Assembly: GCA_025232375.1 (NCBI GenBank)
Contig: CP060419.1
Location: forward strand, 3,099,001 to 3,163,000
Direction of reading: 5' to 3'
Source of the DNA: Pseudoxanthomonas sp. NC8
Lineage (GTDB): Bacteria; Pseudomonadota; Gammaproteobacteria; Xanthomonadales; Xanthomonadaceae
Length of the DNA: 64,000 bases
Of the stretch, positions 48,961-57,606 are shown one piece after another (position 1 is the stretch's first letter; the number at the start of each line of letters is the position of its first letter). A program made the translations under genes and the position numbers. The notes below the pieces were generated by a model. It searched no databases and was not told the DNA's origin. It was given only the letters and a program-made list of their open reading frames with translations.

Positions 48961-49180
48961 GCATTCCCCTTCATGGTTTCAGCTGGAAACAGCCGCACCC
49001 GAAGGTTCGGCCCGGTGGAGTCGGGCGGCAACATAACCCGCCGACCGGCCAGTTGAAAGGAGCGCGCGTGCCGCGCTGTCCCCGGCACGGCACGACGCGA
49101 CTGCCAGCGCCACAGGGATCGCCCACCACGCGTCCGTCTAGGCGGCGCGCGAACCGGCGCCGGGCGATTGCGTCATCCGC

Positions 49181-49775
49181 CTACCAGCGCTTCCACAGGG
49201 GGCGAGTGACAAAGGCGACCGCGCCCATGACGAAGCCGGCTATTCCCTCCACCCGCCGCCGCACCTTCTCCTGCGCATGGCTCTGCGCAACGAAATCGGG
49301 GTTGTGGTCGGGCTTGCCGTGGAACGGCACCTTGATGTTGTTGAAGTGGTCGAACCCGGGCTCGAGGACCAGGAGGTGTTCGGCTGCCCAGCGTGCGTGG
49401 TCGCGCACCAACAGTTCGGACTGCGGGTTCGTCAGCAGCAGCAGGCCATGGGTATCGGCGCCCTCGACACTCTCCCTGTCCAGCCAGAGCGTGTAGCTGT
49501 CCTTGAGGATCTCGGCCAGGGGATCCGATCATCACGTAACGGTCGCTGCCGGTGTGCGTGAGCGGAATGTCATACCGGTTGCCGTTGTAGACAACCCACA
49601 GCCGGTCGCCCTCTTCCTCGTAGCCGAGCGAATCCGCCGCCTCGATGAATTCGGCGACACCTTCAACGATTTCCGTCTCGAACGAACGCCAGTCTATCCA
49701 GACGAACCGGTCGCCCCACTCTTCCTCATCGAGTTCCACGAGTTCCCTGACCTGGACCACGGGCGTCCTTCCCAT
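49181..49775 (-). CDS. Hypothetical protein (frame broken)
   Basis: About 197 residues. The N-terminal part (VVQVRELVELDEEEWGDRFV, WRSFETEIVEGVAEFIEAAD, DRLWVVYNGNRYDIPL) is acidic and mixed alpha/beta; the second part reads MIGSLAEILKDSYTLWLDRE, VRDHARWAAEHLLVLEP and VPFHGKPDHNPDFVAQS; the end (GFVMGAVAFVTRPLWKRW) is hydrophobic. One break near 49515 where an extra C lies in CCTGG. I do not recognise the family, though the size and acidity recall immunity-type proteins. Confidence 0.5.
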
Positions 49776-49885
49776 GGCGGCTGTGCTTCGAAGCATGCCA
49801 CGCCTTCGAAAGCGCAGTGGCGGTGGTTCGTGTCCGGTCATCGCGCTCCTCACGGCCGGCGCCGCCGCGTGGGGCACATCGCCTG

Positions 49886-50212
49886 TCAATTCACGCACAT
49901 GCCGCCGACCACGACCCCGGCCTCGATTTCGAGGTAGCAGTCGAACACGTCCTGGCTGTCGCGCTGGCATGTCCCCGTCCCGGCATCGCCGATGATGGCG
50001 CCGGGGTCGGCCCTGCAGCTGCCGATGCAGTCCGAATTGTCCGAGCAGATCCTGCCCGCATCCGGGTAGGGAATGACGCAGGTCGGCGCAGCGGACATGC
50101 CGACACGCCGCACTGTTCCGCCCTGCGCCGCGCACGCAGCCGCATCCACCACAGGATGCGATGCGCAACCGGCGAGCATCAGCACCGCGATCGTCGCCAG
50201 CAGCCGCCTCAA
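49886..50212 (-). CDS. Cys-rich small lipoprotein
   Basis: A 108-residue protein with a lipoprotein signal (LLATIAVLMLAGCASHP). The mature part has some nine Cys, with GRICSDNSDCIGSCRAD and TCQRDSQDVFDCYLEIE, so disulfides are likely. I chose the TTG at 50212 because an AGGAGAAGG site lies directly upstream; no ATG gives a proper signal peptide. Function unknown. It lies just outside the recognisable attC sites. Confidence 0.6.
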   Translation of the reverse strand: MRRLLATIAVLMLAGCASHPVVDAAACAAQGGTVRRVGMSAAPTCVIPYPDAGRICSDNSDCIGSCRADPGAIIGDAGTGTCQRDSQDVFDCYLEIEAGVVVGGMCVN

Positions 50213-50375
50213 GCCCTTCTCCTTTCCGTGCCGGAACCCGGCCGTTGCGCGCCGGTCGCAACCCCTGATCAGGTCGACGGACGAATCCCGTTCGGCCTGG
50301 CCTACATGGACTGCCGGGCTTTGTCCGGCCCGCGACAAGCACGTGGCCGTGATGCAAATGCCCCTGGGATACCAA

Positions 50376-50736
50376 CTAGACGAATCCTTGCTCCTTGTAG
50401 CTTTCGAAACCCGCCCCTAGTGAGCACGGCCAGCTCCTTGAAAAGGCGAGGCTCGATGGAGCTGAAGTTGAAGCAGGACTTTCCCTGCATTCGTCCTTTC
50501 AGCTCTTCCGATGCGGACTCGAGCAACTCCGGCCGGACGTAGACGGGCATGAGGTGGTAGCTGACGTACGACTTCTTGACCTGTACCGCCCCGAAGAACA
50601 ACGGCTTCCTGTTCTTCTGGATGTGCCGGGTGTCCACGTAGAGCTCGTCAGGCCCGTTCTTCTTGATATCCAGAAGGGCGCCGAAAGGCTCCATGATCAA
50701 CTTCAGTTCGGTGAAGACTGGCTTCAGATCGACCAT
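50376..50736 (-). CDS. Cassette gene: small conserved hypothetical (frame broken)
   Basis: About 120 residues: VFTELKLIMEPFGALLDIKK, ELYVDTRHIQKNRKPLFFGA, SYVSYHLMPVYVRPELLESA, MQGKSCFNFSSIEPRLF and, after removal of one T near 50405, a GFESYKEQGFV end. The SYHLMPVY and GKSCFNF pieces belong to a family of small DUF1801-like hypotheticals common in bacteria. Its start lies about 5-15 bases below an attC-like site, so it is the last clear cassette of the array. Confidence 0.6.
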
Positions 50737-50740
50737 CGGA

Positions 50741-50797
50741 ACCTCCCTTGGCGGCCGACCGGCAAAGGCCCGTTCGACTTGAATGAATTGCTAGGCA
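50741..50797 (-). repeat. attC-like site E (degenerate)
   Basis: On the minus strand it starts GCCTAGCAATTCATTCAAG, the left half of Xanthomonas-type attC sites, then GTCGAAC; the right half (to CGCCAAGG) is degenerate. It overlaps the stop of the gene at 50791, as attC sites often do. Confidence 0.55.
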
Positions 50798-51177
50798 CTG
50801 ACCGACTCATGCCGTGCCTGCCAAAAGGAAACTTGATAGTCGATGAGGCCACCGCCAGTCTCTGGCTCATAGAACTCAACAACGCAGGGCGAATGCGGGA
50901 ACTGGCGTGCCAGCTTGGCCTCGTAGATCTCTCTGAGCGCCCGGCCCAGGATGCGGATTTTGTCCTCCGCTAGCCCGCTCGCATCCCCGCAATGCACATC
51001 GGCGACGTGGAGATGATTCATCACCCACTCGACGGACTTTCGGCTATTCCCCGGCTGGCTCTCAAAACCGCGGAGTGACTCCTCCGAGAAGCCTTTGCGG
51101 AGGATGTAGCCGTCATACTCGACGAATTCCGGCCAGAATAGCGTGACGTAGCCGGCAGCAAGAGCATAGTTGCCCAT
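50791..51177 (-). CDS. Cassette gene: hypothetical protein
   Basis: An intact 128-residue frame: MGNYALAAGYVTLFWPEFVE, YILRKGFSEESLRGFESQPG, EWVMNHLHVADVHCG and a C-terminal FYEPETGGGLIDYQVSFWQA. I do not recognise it. It begins in a TGATG overlap with the frame before it and ends inside attC-like site E. Base use is clearly less GC-rich than the neighbouring kilobases, which fits acquisition as a cassette. Confidence 0.55.
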   Translation of the reverse strand: MGNYALAAGYVTLFWPEFVEYDGYILRKGFSEESLRGFESQPGNSRKSVEWVMNHLHVADVHCGDASGLAEDKIRILGRALREIYEAKLARQFPHSPCVVEFYEPETGGGLIDYQVSFWQARHESVSA

Positions 51178-51524
51178 CAGCCTATCCAGCCATCAAGATC
51201 GATGCCGGCCCCATTATTCCAGCGGCCAAGCTCCTCTTTCATGCTCTCAGGAATATCCATCCCTAACGCCTGGGCTGCGCCGAGCCGGAAGCGGGTTCGG
51301 CCTGAATTATTAGGCTTGACTCCCGCAAATATCACGCATCTGGCCTTCATTCTCCACCTCGATGCCGTGACACACGGGGAAGGTATTACGCAACCAAGAT
51401 AGTCTTTTGCCACTTGCTTGTACTGGCCATAGATTTCGAGAGCCGTGACCCAGACACGCACGACACTACCAATTCCTCCATCCTTGTCTTGCGGACTGTC
51501 AGGACTCATTGCAGAACTCTCCAA
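51177..51524 (-). CDS. Cassette gene reading through an attC site
   Basis: A 115-residue frame. The first 70 residues (SVVRVWVTALEIYGQYKQV, ARCVIFAGVKP) precede the attC site; the next ones (NNSGRTRFRLGAAQALG) are coded by attC site D itself, and about 26 more follow. The chimeric look suggests that the original gene ended near or in the site and that the frame now runs on. I do not recognise a domain. It is coupled by TGATG to the next gene. Confidence 0.4.
   Translation of the reverse strand: MESSAMSPDSPQDKDGGIGSVVRVWVTALEIYGQYKQVAKDYLGCVIPSPCVTASRWRMKARCVIFAGVKPNNSGRTRFRLGAAQALGMDIPESMKEELGRWNNGAGIDLDGWIG
51261..51315 (-). repeat. attC site D
   Basis: On the minus strand it starts GCCTAATAATTCAGGCCGAAC and ends CCCAGGCGTTAGGG, with near-complementary inner parts (GCCGAACCCGCTTCC / GGCTCGGC). 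Both 7-base core ends (GCCTAAT and GTTAGGG) fit the attC consensus. It is the clearest site with site B. Confidence 0.8.
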
Positions 51525-51563
51525 ATGGCACGGTATAGAGACCGGAGCTTTCGGCCTGACCCC

Positions 51564-51905
51564 TTATGCGCAGGAACAGGTCTTGCACCTTATGGGAGAG
51601 GTCCCTGGACCCGCATAAGGAACGTACGAAACCAACATAAAGCAATCAACCGTGATCTGCTGCAACGAGACGCGGGCGGTTGAGTTTGAGTAGTAGGCAG
51701 GGCCGCTACCAACACGCGACCCCTTTACGTAGTTCATGGTCGGCGAATAACCATGTCCAGCCAGCACGCGCTCAGCAACCTGAACTGCCTGCGCTGCATC
51801 AGGCGAGCCAGAAATCTTTATTGCGGTATGGCCAATCGCGTCGTAACCGCCACCGCAAGCCGAAGCGCCAAGACATAGAACGATGGCGGCAATGAACGCC
51901 CTCAT
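51564..51905 (-). CDS. Cassette gene: small lipoprotein
   Basis: An intact 113-residue protein with a lipoprotein signal (MRAFIAAIVLCLGASACGGG). The mature part (YDAIGHTAIKISGSPDAAQ, ERVLAGHGYSPTMNYVKG, VDCFMLVSYVPY) has an ACT- or BON-like size but no sure match. It starts right beside attC-like site C. Exported products are common among cassette genes of chromosomal integrons. Confidence 0.6.
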   Translation of the reverse strand: MRAFIAAIVLCLGASACGGGYDAIGHTAIKISGSPDAAQAVQVAERVLAGHGYSPTMNYVKGSRVGSGPAYYSNSTARVSLQQITVDCFMLVSYVPYAGPGTSPIRCKTCSCA

Positions 51906-51907
51906 AG

Positions 51908-51967
51908 GCCAAACTCCGGAGTTATGCCGCGTCGCGAAGCGGCGTCGGCTCGAATGAGTTGCCAGAC
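51908..51967 (-). repeat. attC-like site C
   Basis: On the minus strand GTCTGGCAACTCATTCGAGCC, then a strong GCCGACGCCGCTTCGC / GCGACGCGGC fold, ending AACTCCGGAGTTTGGC. The folded middle is typical of Xanthomonas attC; the right-hand core (GTTTGGC) departs from GTTRRRY. Confidence 0.6.
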
Positions 51968-52013
51968 CGTGCTGAGCATTTCGATATCCCATGTCGTAAC
52001 GCCCTCCTTGGCG

Positions 52014-52075
52014 GCCTAACGCCTGAACTGAGCCGAGCTGCGAAGTGGGGTTCGGCTTGAATGAATCGTCAGGTT
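52014..52075 (-). repeat. attC site B
   Basis: On the minus strand it runs from CCTGACGATTCATTCAAGCC through GCCGAACCCCACTTC and AGCTCGGCT to TTCAGGCGTTAGGC, an attC with a consensus GTTAGGC end. It overlaps the stop of the gene at 52069. Confidence 0.8.
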
Positions 52076-52590
52076 CCATCCGTGGCAAGCCGCTGCACCT
52101 GCCCGGCTTTTGCCGAGAACGCCACCCGCTTTCCATCGGCCAGATCCACCACCAACTGGTTGACCTTGTTGAAGCCTCGAATGTCCGCCCATGCGTAGTG
52201 CGATGCGGTGCGCAGCAGTTGCGATCTGTCTGGGTAAAGCTCCCCGAGCTTCACTGTTCGCACAAGCCTTCCCCTGTTGTAGAAGAACAGGACAGGCTCG
52301 GCGAGCGTTACATCCATCGGGACCAGATTCATGCCGCTGTAGCCGACCACAAACGACTCTCCATCGTCCGAGAGGAACAGCCACCGGTGCCATCCCGGGA
52401 TTGACCACAGGATCCTGTCGGAGCCGCTTCGGGAGAGCAGCGTGATGTTCTGCACCGGATCGGAGACGGCGCAGAAGTTTCCGCTTGGGGAGCAAGTGGT
52501 CGTCCGGGCTGGCGGCGGAAGCGGCTCGTCAGCCCGTGCCGCCCAGGGTATGCACAGGAAAATGACCACAAGTGCGATGGCTGTCTTCAT
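52069..52590 (-). CDS. Cassette gene: secreted hypothetical protein
   Basis: An intact 173-residue protein with a signal peptide (TAIALVVIFLCIPWAARA). The mature part has repeated strand-turn pieces (CSPSGNFCAVSDPVQNITLL, ILWSIPGWHRWLFLSDDGES, NLVPMDVTLAEPVLFFYNRG), like blades of a small beta-propeller. Function is unknown. It ends in attC site B and starts close to site A, giving a complete cassette of about 600 bp. Confidence 0.65.
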   Translation of the reverse strand: MKTAIALVVIFLCIPWAARADEPLPPPARTTTCSPSGNFCAVSDPVQNITLLSRSGSDRILWSIPGWHRWLFLSDDGESFVVGYSGMNLVPMDVTLAEPVLFFYNRGRLVRTVKLGELYPDRSQLLRTASHYAWADIRGFNKVNQLVVDLADGKRVAFSAKAGQVQRLATDGT

Positions 52591-52601
52591 GGCACCTGAT
52601 G

Positions 52602-52657
52602 CTTATGACCTTAGCCAATCCGCGAAGCGGGTTCGGCATGAACGATTTCTGCCCGGA
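52602..52657 (-). repeat. attC-like site A (degenerate)
   Basis: On the minus strand ATCGTTCATGCCGAACCCGC then TTCGCGG and GGCTAAGGTCAT. The left half keeps the family pattern; the right core is GCTAAGG-like. It marks the upstream edge of the recognisable array. Confidence 0.5.
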
Positions 52658-52696
52658 GCTCGATGCCGCATCCTCTGCACGAGGGGCCGCGGACCG

Positions 52697-52999
52697 TCAC
52701 GCTTCTTCGACGACGGTGCCTTCCGTGTACAGCGGCTCGCTCTCGATAAGCTTGATGTATGCCTGGACCTGCCTGATCGTGACCCGCAGCTCCGTGACCT
52801 GTTCGGCCGCCTCGGGCGATTGCCATCGCCAGATGTCGAAGTAGGCTCCCTCGTAGCCTTCCATCCGGTAGAGCTTCCCTTCCACGAACCCCACATCTGC
52901 GGCTTTGAGCGCGGCGACCGCCTCGCGGTGGGCATCGGCGAGCTGCGCGGCGTTGTCGGGGTCGATCTCGTAGGCGATGGAGCTGACAGCTTCTGGCAT
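52697..52999 (-). CDS. Small ABM-like hypothetical protein
   Basis: A 100-residue protein of ferredoxin-like layout: SIAYEIDPDNAAQLADAHRE, VEGKLYRMEGYEGAYFDIWR, SPEAAEQVTELRVTIRQVQA and a final acidic tail. This resembles antibiotic biosynthesis monooxygenase (ABM) domains, though no active residue can be named. The ATG at 52999 has a GGAGATCC site. It may be a further cassette, with degenerate site A just after it. Confidence 0.55.
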   Translation of the reverse strand: MPEAVSSIAYEIDPDNAAQLADAHREAVAALKAADVGFVEGKLYRMEGYEGAYFDIWRWQSPEAAEQVTELRVTIRQVQAYIKLIESEPLYTEGTVVEEA

Positions 53000-53166
53000 T
53001 GGATCTCCGGATTGTCGGGCGCCCGCGTAGGGGCTGGTCTTAAGGGTGGACACGCGACTCACTGGCGCCCGCCTGGCAGCCGGATTATGCCTCGCCGCGA
53101 CGCGCCATCAAGCCGAAGACGCAGGCACAGGCGCGCCATTCATGCCGGGCGCGTAGCTACGCCCCT

Positions 53167-54477
53167 TCAGCTGAGCATCCGTTCCAGCAGCAACACTCCG
53201 CCCAGGCCGACCACCGAGATCAGCGTCTCCATCACCGTCCACGACTGGAAGGTCTGCTTCATGGACAGGTTGAAGAACTCCTTGAACATCCAGAAGCCGG
53301 AGTCGTTGACGTGCGAGCCGAACACGCTGCCGGCGCCGACCGCCAGCACCGCCAGCTCCGGCGACACGCCGGTGGGGCCGAGCAGCGGTGCGACCACGCC
53401 GGCGGCGGTGATCCCGGCGACGGTGGCCGAGCCGATCATCACCCGCAGCAGCGCGGTTACCAGCCAGGCGAACACCAGCGGCGGCATGTGCAAAGTACTT
53501 GGCTGAGGCGGGCGATGGTGGCGCCGGTGCCGCTGTCCACCAGCACCTGCTTGAACACGCCGCCGGCGGTGATGATCAGCAGGATCACCGCGATCGAACC
53601 GATCGCCGCGTTCAACCAGCGCGTCTGCACGTCGAAGCCGATCCCGCGGCGCACTCCGAACCACCAGAACGCGACCAGCACCGCCACCAGCAGGGCGATG
53701 GTCGGGCTGCCGACGAACAGCAGCGCCGACTTCGCCACGCCGTCGGCGAGCAGGCTGTTGGCGGCGACCGACACGGTGATCAGCAGCACCGGCAGCAAGG
53801 CGATGACGAACGAGGGCCATGCGCCCGGCAGTTCGCGCGGTGCATCGGCGGAGGAAAAGAGGTCCGGCAGCGGCGGGTTGATGCGTGCCAGCAGCCGGCC
53901 GAGGAACGGCCCAGCCGCCACCACCGCCGGGATCGCGATCACGATGCCGTACAGCAGCACCTTGCCCATGTCGGCGCCGAACGCGTTGACCAGCACCACC
54001 GGCCCCGGATGCGGCGGCAGGAAGCAGTGGGTGGTGCTCAGCGAGGCGGCGGTGGGAATGGCGATGTACAGCAGCGGCAGGCCGGTGCGCCGGGTAGGGT
54101 CAACACCAGCGGCACCAGGATGATGAAGCCGGCGTTGTAGTACAGCGGGATGCCGACCAGGAAGCCGGTGACCAGCATCGCCCACTGGATGTTCTTCTCG
54201 CCGAAGGCGCCGACCAGGTGGCGGCGATGCGCTCGGCCGCGCCGCTTTCCTCGAGGATCCGGCCGAGGATCGCGCCCAGGCAGATCACCAGCGCCAGTCC
54301 GCCCAGCGTGCTGCCGACGCCTGCGTCGATGGTCTTGAGCAGCTCGGTCGGCGACATGCCCAGGCCGAGGCCGGCGAGGATCGCCACCAGCAGCAGCGAC
54401 AGGAACGGGCTGACCTTGCGCGCGGTGAGGAAAATCTGCAGCGCGATGGCGACGACAATCACGACGATCGGGGACAT
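53167..54477 (-). CDS. gntP: GntP-family gluconate/aldonate permease (frame broken)
   Basis: About 440 residues with twelve or more helices. IVVIVVAIALQIFLTARKVS, TIDAGVGSTLGGLALVICLG, ILGRILEESGAAERIAAT, LSTTHCFLPPHPGPV and GSHVNDSGFWMFKEFFNLSM are diagnostic of GntP carriers for gluconate and related acids. Breaks near 54213, 54094 and 53502, each at CCWGG. It lies at the end of the uxuB-FAH-dehydratase row, so xylonate or another aldonate is the likely cargo. Confidence 0.9.
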
Positions 54478-54570
54478 CAGCTCGGACTCTCCTGGGACAG
54501 GGATGCGGCGTGTTCGGCGATGCGGTACGGCAGGTGGTGCGAGTGGCTCGAGTGATGCGGTTTTCCAGTT

Positions 54571-54678
54571 CGTCATGCCGGCGCAGGCCGGCAGCGCCGG
54601 CCTGGCAGCCGGCTGTCCGGACTGCGGTGACCCGGCGCGGAAGCCGGAGTCACCGGGTTCCGGCGCAGGCCGGAAGAC
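54571..54678. repeat. REP-like inverted repeats after the dehydratase gene
   Basis: Two near-identical copies of CCGGCGCAGGCCGG (54578-54591 and 54660-54673) flank a hairpin with arms GGTGACCCGGC and GCCGGAGTCACC (54626-54654). The gap 54478-54681 has no gene; the repeat family looks like the dispersed extragenic repeats of these bacteria and may act as a terminator. Confidence 0.5.
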
Positions 54679-54681
54679 GGC

Positions 54682-56697
54682 TCAGCGCCCGGTGCGTTCC
54701 GCCCCCTGCCGCGCCAGCGCTTCGCGCCCGGCGCGCAGCGTTTCGATGATCGCGTCGACGTCGTACACGCAGCCGGCCCACGTGCCGCCGCCGGCTTCCT
54801 GCAGCGCGGCCCAGAGCCGGGTGTCGCCGGGCAGGCGCGCATGTGGCGCGATCGCCGGGTGCAGCGCGCGCGTGGCCAGCAGCGCCGCAGCGGCGTCCGG
54901 AGCGAGCGGCTGCTGCAGGTCGTCGCCGACGAAATCCACGCGGCCTTCCAGCCGCGCGCGGTCGATCTCGATGCGCACGATGTCGCCATCTCGCAGCCGT
55001 CCGAGCGGGCCACCGGCCAATGCCTCAGGACCGACGTGGCCGATGCACGCGCCGGTGGACACGCCGGAAAAGCGGGCATCGGTCAGCACCGCCACATGCT
55101 TGCCCCACGGCAGGTACTTCAGCGCCGAGGTGAGCTGGTAGGTTTCTTCCATGCCGGTGCCCGCCGGCCCGCAGCCGGCGAGCACGACCACGTCGCCGGC
55201 ACGCACCGCGTCGTCGCCCTTGCTCTTGATCGCGCGGATCGCCTCGTGCTCGGAGGCGAACACGCGCGCCGGGCCGATGTGGCGGTAGACGTTGTCGGCA
55301 TCGACCAGCGAGGGATCGATCGCCGTGGCCTTGATCACCGCGCCCTCCGGGGCGAGGTTGCCGACCGGGAACACCATCGTGCTCGACAACCCGGCCTTGC
55401 GTGCGGCGTCCGGGCCCATGATCACCACGTCCGGATCGACGCCGTCGAGTTCGCGCAGGCGCGCGCGTGCGGCCGCACGGGTGGCGCTGTGCTCCCACCA
55501 CGCCAGGTTCTCGCCGACGGTCTGCCCGCTCACCGTCGGCACGTCCAGGTGCAGCAGGCCCATGTCGCGCAGGTGCAGCATCACCTCGGGCACGCCGCCG
55601 GCCATGAACACCTGCACGGTCGGATGGTGGCGGGGACCATTCGGCAGCGCGTCGATAAGGCGCGGGGTGGCGCGGCTGGCGGCCATCCAGTCCTGCACGG
55701 TGGGCCGGGTCACGCCGGCCGCGTGCGCGATCGCCGGCACGTGCAGCAGCAGGTTGGTCGAGCCGCCGAACGCGGCGTGCACCAGCAGCGCGTTCTCCAC
55801 CGCCTTGCGGGTCAGGATCGCCGACAGCGGCGTGCCCTGCCCGGTAAGGCGCAGCAGCGCCAGCGCCGAACGTCGCGCCATGTCGGTCCATACCGGTTCG
55901 CCGGACGGCGCCAGCGCGCTGTGCGGCAAGGCGATACCGAGCGCTTCGGCCACCACCTGCGAAGTCGCCGCGGTGCCGAGGAACTGGCAGCCGCCGCCGG
56001 GCGAGCCGCAGGCGCGGCAGCCCATCGCCGCGGCGTGTTCCAGGTCGATGAGTCCATGCGCGAAGCGCGCGCCGATCGTCTGCACCTGGCCCGCATCTTC
56101 GGCACCGCGCGCCGGCAGGGTGACGCCACCGGGCACGATCACGCCGGGCAGGTCGGAACAGCCGGCCAGCGCCAGCATCATCGCCGGCAGGCCCTTGTCG
56201 CAGGTGGCGATGCCGAGCACGCCGCGGCGCGTGGGCAGCGAGCGGATCAGCCGGCGCATCGCGATCGCCGCGTCGTTGCGGTACGGCAGGCTGTCGAACA
56301 TGCCGGTCGTGCTATAGGTGCGTCCGTCGCACGGGTCCGAGCACATCACCGAGAACGGCAGCGCACCGTTGCCGGCGAAGGTCTCGGCAGCGGTACGCAC
56401 CAGCCGGTCGATCTCCCAGTGGCCGGTGTGCAGGCCCAGCGCCAGCGGCGTGCCGTCGGCGCCGCGCAGTCCGCCCTGCGTGCTGACGATCAGGTACGGA
56501 TCGCGCGCGACTTCGCTGGCGCGCCAGCCCATGCCGGCGTTCTGGGTCAGGCCGAACAGGTCGCCGCTGGCGGCTTCGCGCAGCATCCGCGCATCGATCG
56601 GCAGGTGCCCGTGCGGGCCCTCGCCCGAGGTGCGCGTGGTCGCGACCGGCGCACCGTCGCCGAGGATGGCGTCGACGCCGATGCCCGGCGCGTTCAT
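54682..56697 (-). CDS. YjhG/YagF-type dehydratase (probable D-xylonate dehydratase)
   Basis: An intact 671-residue enzyme of the IlvD/Edd superfamily in its YjhG/YagF branch. [58 protein letters not shown] and [20 protein letters not shown] carry the cluster Cys and the metal-binding region; [17 protein letters not shown] is the C-terminal domain signature. The E. coli relatives dehydrate D-xylonate. The ATG overlaps the end of the FAH gene (ATGA). With that gene it would take an aldonate to a semialdehyde. Confidence 0.9.
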   Translation of the reverse strand: MNAPGIGVDAILGDGAPVATTRTSGEGPHGHLPIDARMLREAASGDLFGLTQNAGMGWRASEVARDPYLIVSTQGGLRGADGTPLALGLHTGHWEIDRLVRTAAETFAGNGALPFSVMCSDPCDGRTYSTTGMFDSLPYRNDAAIAMRRLIRSLPTRRGVLGIATCDKGLPAMMLALAGCSDLPGVIVPGGVTLPARGAEDAGQVQTIGARFAHGLIDLEHAAAMGCRACGSPGGGCQFLGTAATSQVVAEALGIALPHSALAPSGEPVWTDMARRSALALLRLTGQGTPLSAILTRKAVENALLVHAAFGGSTNLLLHVPAIAHAAGVTRPTVQDWMAASRATPRLIDALPNGPRHHPTVQVFMAGGVPEVMLHLRDMGLLHLDVPTVSGQTVGENLAWWEHSATRAAARARLRELDGVDPDVVIMGPDAARKAGLSSTMVFPVGNLAPEGAVIKATAIDPSLVDADNVYRHIGPARVFASEHEAIRAIKSKGDDAVRAGDVVVLAGCGPAGTGMEETYQLTSALKYLPWGKHVAVLTDARFSGVSTGACIGHVGPEALAGGPLGRLRDGDIVRIEIDRARLEGRVDFVGDDLQQPLAPDAAAALLATRALHPAIAPHARLPGDTRLWAALQEAGGGTWAGCVYDVDAIIETLRAGREALARQGAERTGR

Positions 56698-57526
56698 CGC
56701 GGCGCGTCTTCGACGGCGTTCTCGAGCACCAGCCCGCCGATGTCGATCCGTACCACGTCGCCGCCCTGCAGGGTGAAGTCCTCGCCGGGCACCACGCCGG
56801 TGCCGGTGAACAGGAACGCGCCCTGCGGGAAGGCGAGCTCGCGGAACAGGTAGCCGGCCAGCTCTTCCAGGCTGCGTTTGATCTGCGAGGTTCGGGTGGC
56901 GCCATCGAAGACGTTCGCACCGCCGCGGGCGATGCCGAGCGAGATCGGCAGGTCGCGCAGGTCGTCGGCATCGCACAGCCGGATCGCCGGCCCGATCGCG
57001 CAGGCACCGTCGTAGACCTTGGCCTGCGGCAGGTACAGCGGGTTCTCGCCCTCGATGCTGCGCGAGGACACGTCGTTGCCGGCGGTGAAGCCGCGGATCG
57101 CGCCGGCGGCGTCGAGCAGCAGCACCAGTTCGGGTTCCGGCACGTTCCAGTGGCTGTCGGCACGCACGCGGATGCCGGCACCGGGGCCGCGCACGCGCCA
57201 GCCGGCGGCCTTGAAGAACAGTTCCGGCCGTGCCGCCGAATACACCTTGGCGTAGACGTCGGCGTTCTGCGATTCGGCCTCGCGGGCCATGCGGCTGCTG
57301 AGGTAGGTCACGCCGCTGGCCCAGGCTTATGGGCGTCCTCGATCGGCGCCAGCAGCGGTGCGTTGCCGACCGCGCCGCCGCGCGCCGGGGTGGCGAGCTG
57401 CGCTTCGGCCTGGGCGGCCGGCAGCGCCAGCCATGCACCGAGATGGAAGTCCGCCGGCAGCCAGTGGCCGTCGAGCGCCCAGCGCGGGCCGTCGGGAGTG
57501 GTGTGGCGGGTCAGGTTCGCAGGCAT
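56694..57526 (-). CDS. FAH-family protein, probable 2-keto-3-deoxy acid dehydratase (frame broken)
   Basis: About 277 residues of the fumarylacetoacetate hydrolase family. [55 protein letters not shown] (metal-binding Glu/Asp region), [14 protein letters not shown] and [20 protein letters not shown] are seen. In this branch, enzymes dehydrate 2-keto-3-deoxy-pentonates. One break near 57325 restores IEDAQEVWASGVT from a damaged CCAGG. It overlaps the YjhG-type dehydratase, which would supply its substrate. Confidence 0.85.
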
Positions 57527-57606
57527 GTCGGGCTCCACTTCGGATAGGCGGGACAGCGCCGTCGGATGCGCATGTTCCCTTGGTGACAGGCGTGGCGCGG
57601 GCGGGC

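Noticed and set aside
50213..50375. A sixth attC site below the last cassette
   Set aside because: Some pieces (AGGCCGAACGGG on the minus strand) recall the motif, but there are no paired core ends, so support is too weak.
54682..56697. ilvD as the usual neighbour of Xanthomonas integrons
   Set aside because: The gene is from the same superfamily, but its length (671 residues) and motifs place it in the YjhG/YagF branch, and it is separated from the array by gntP.
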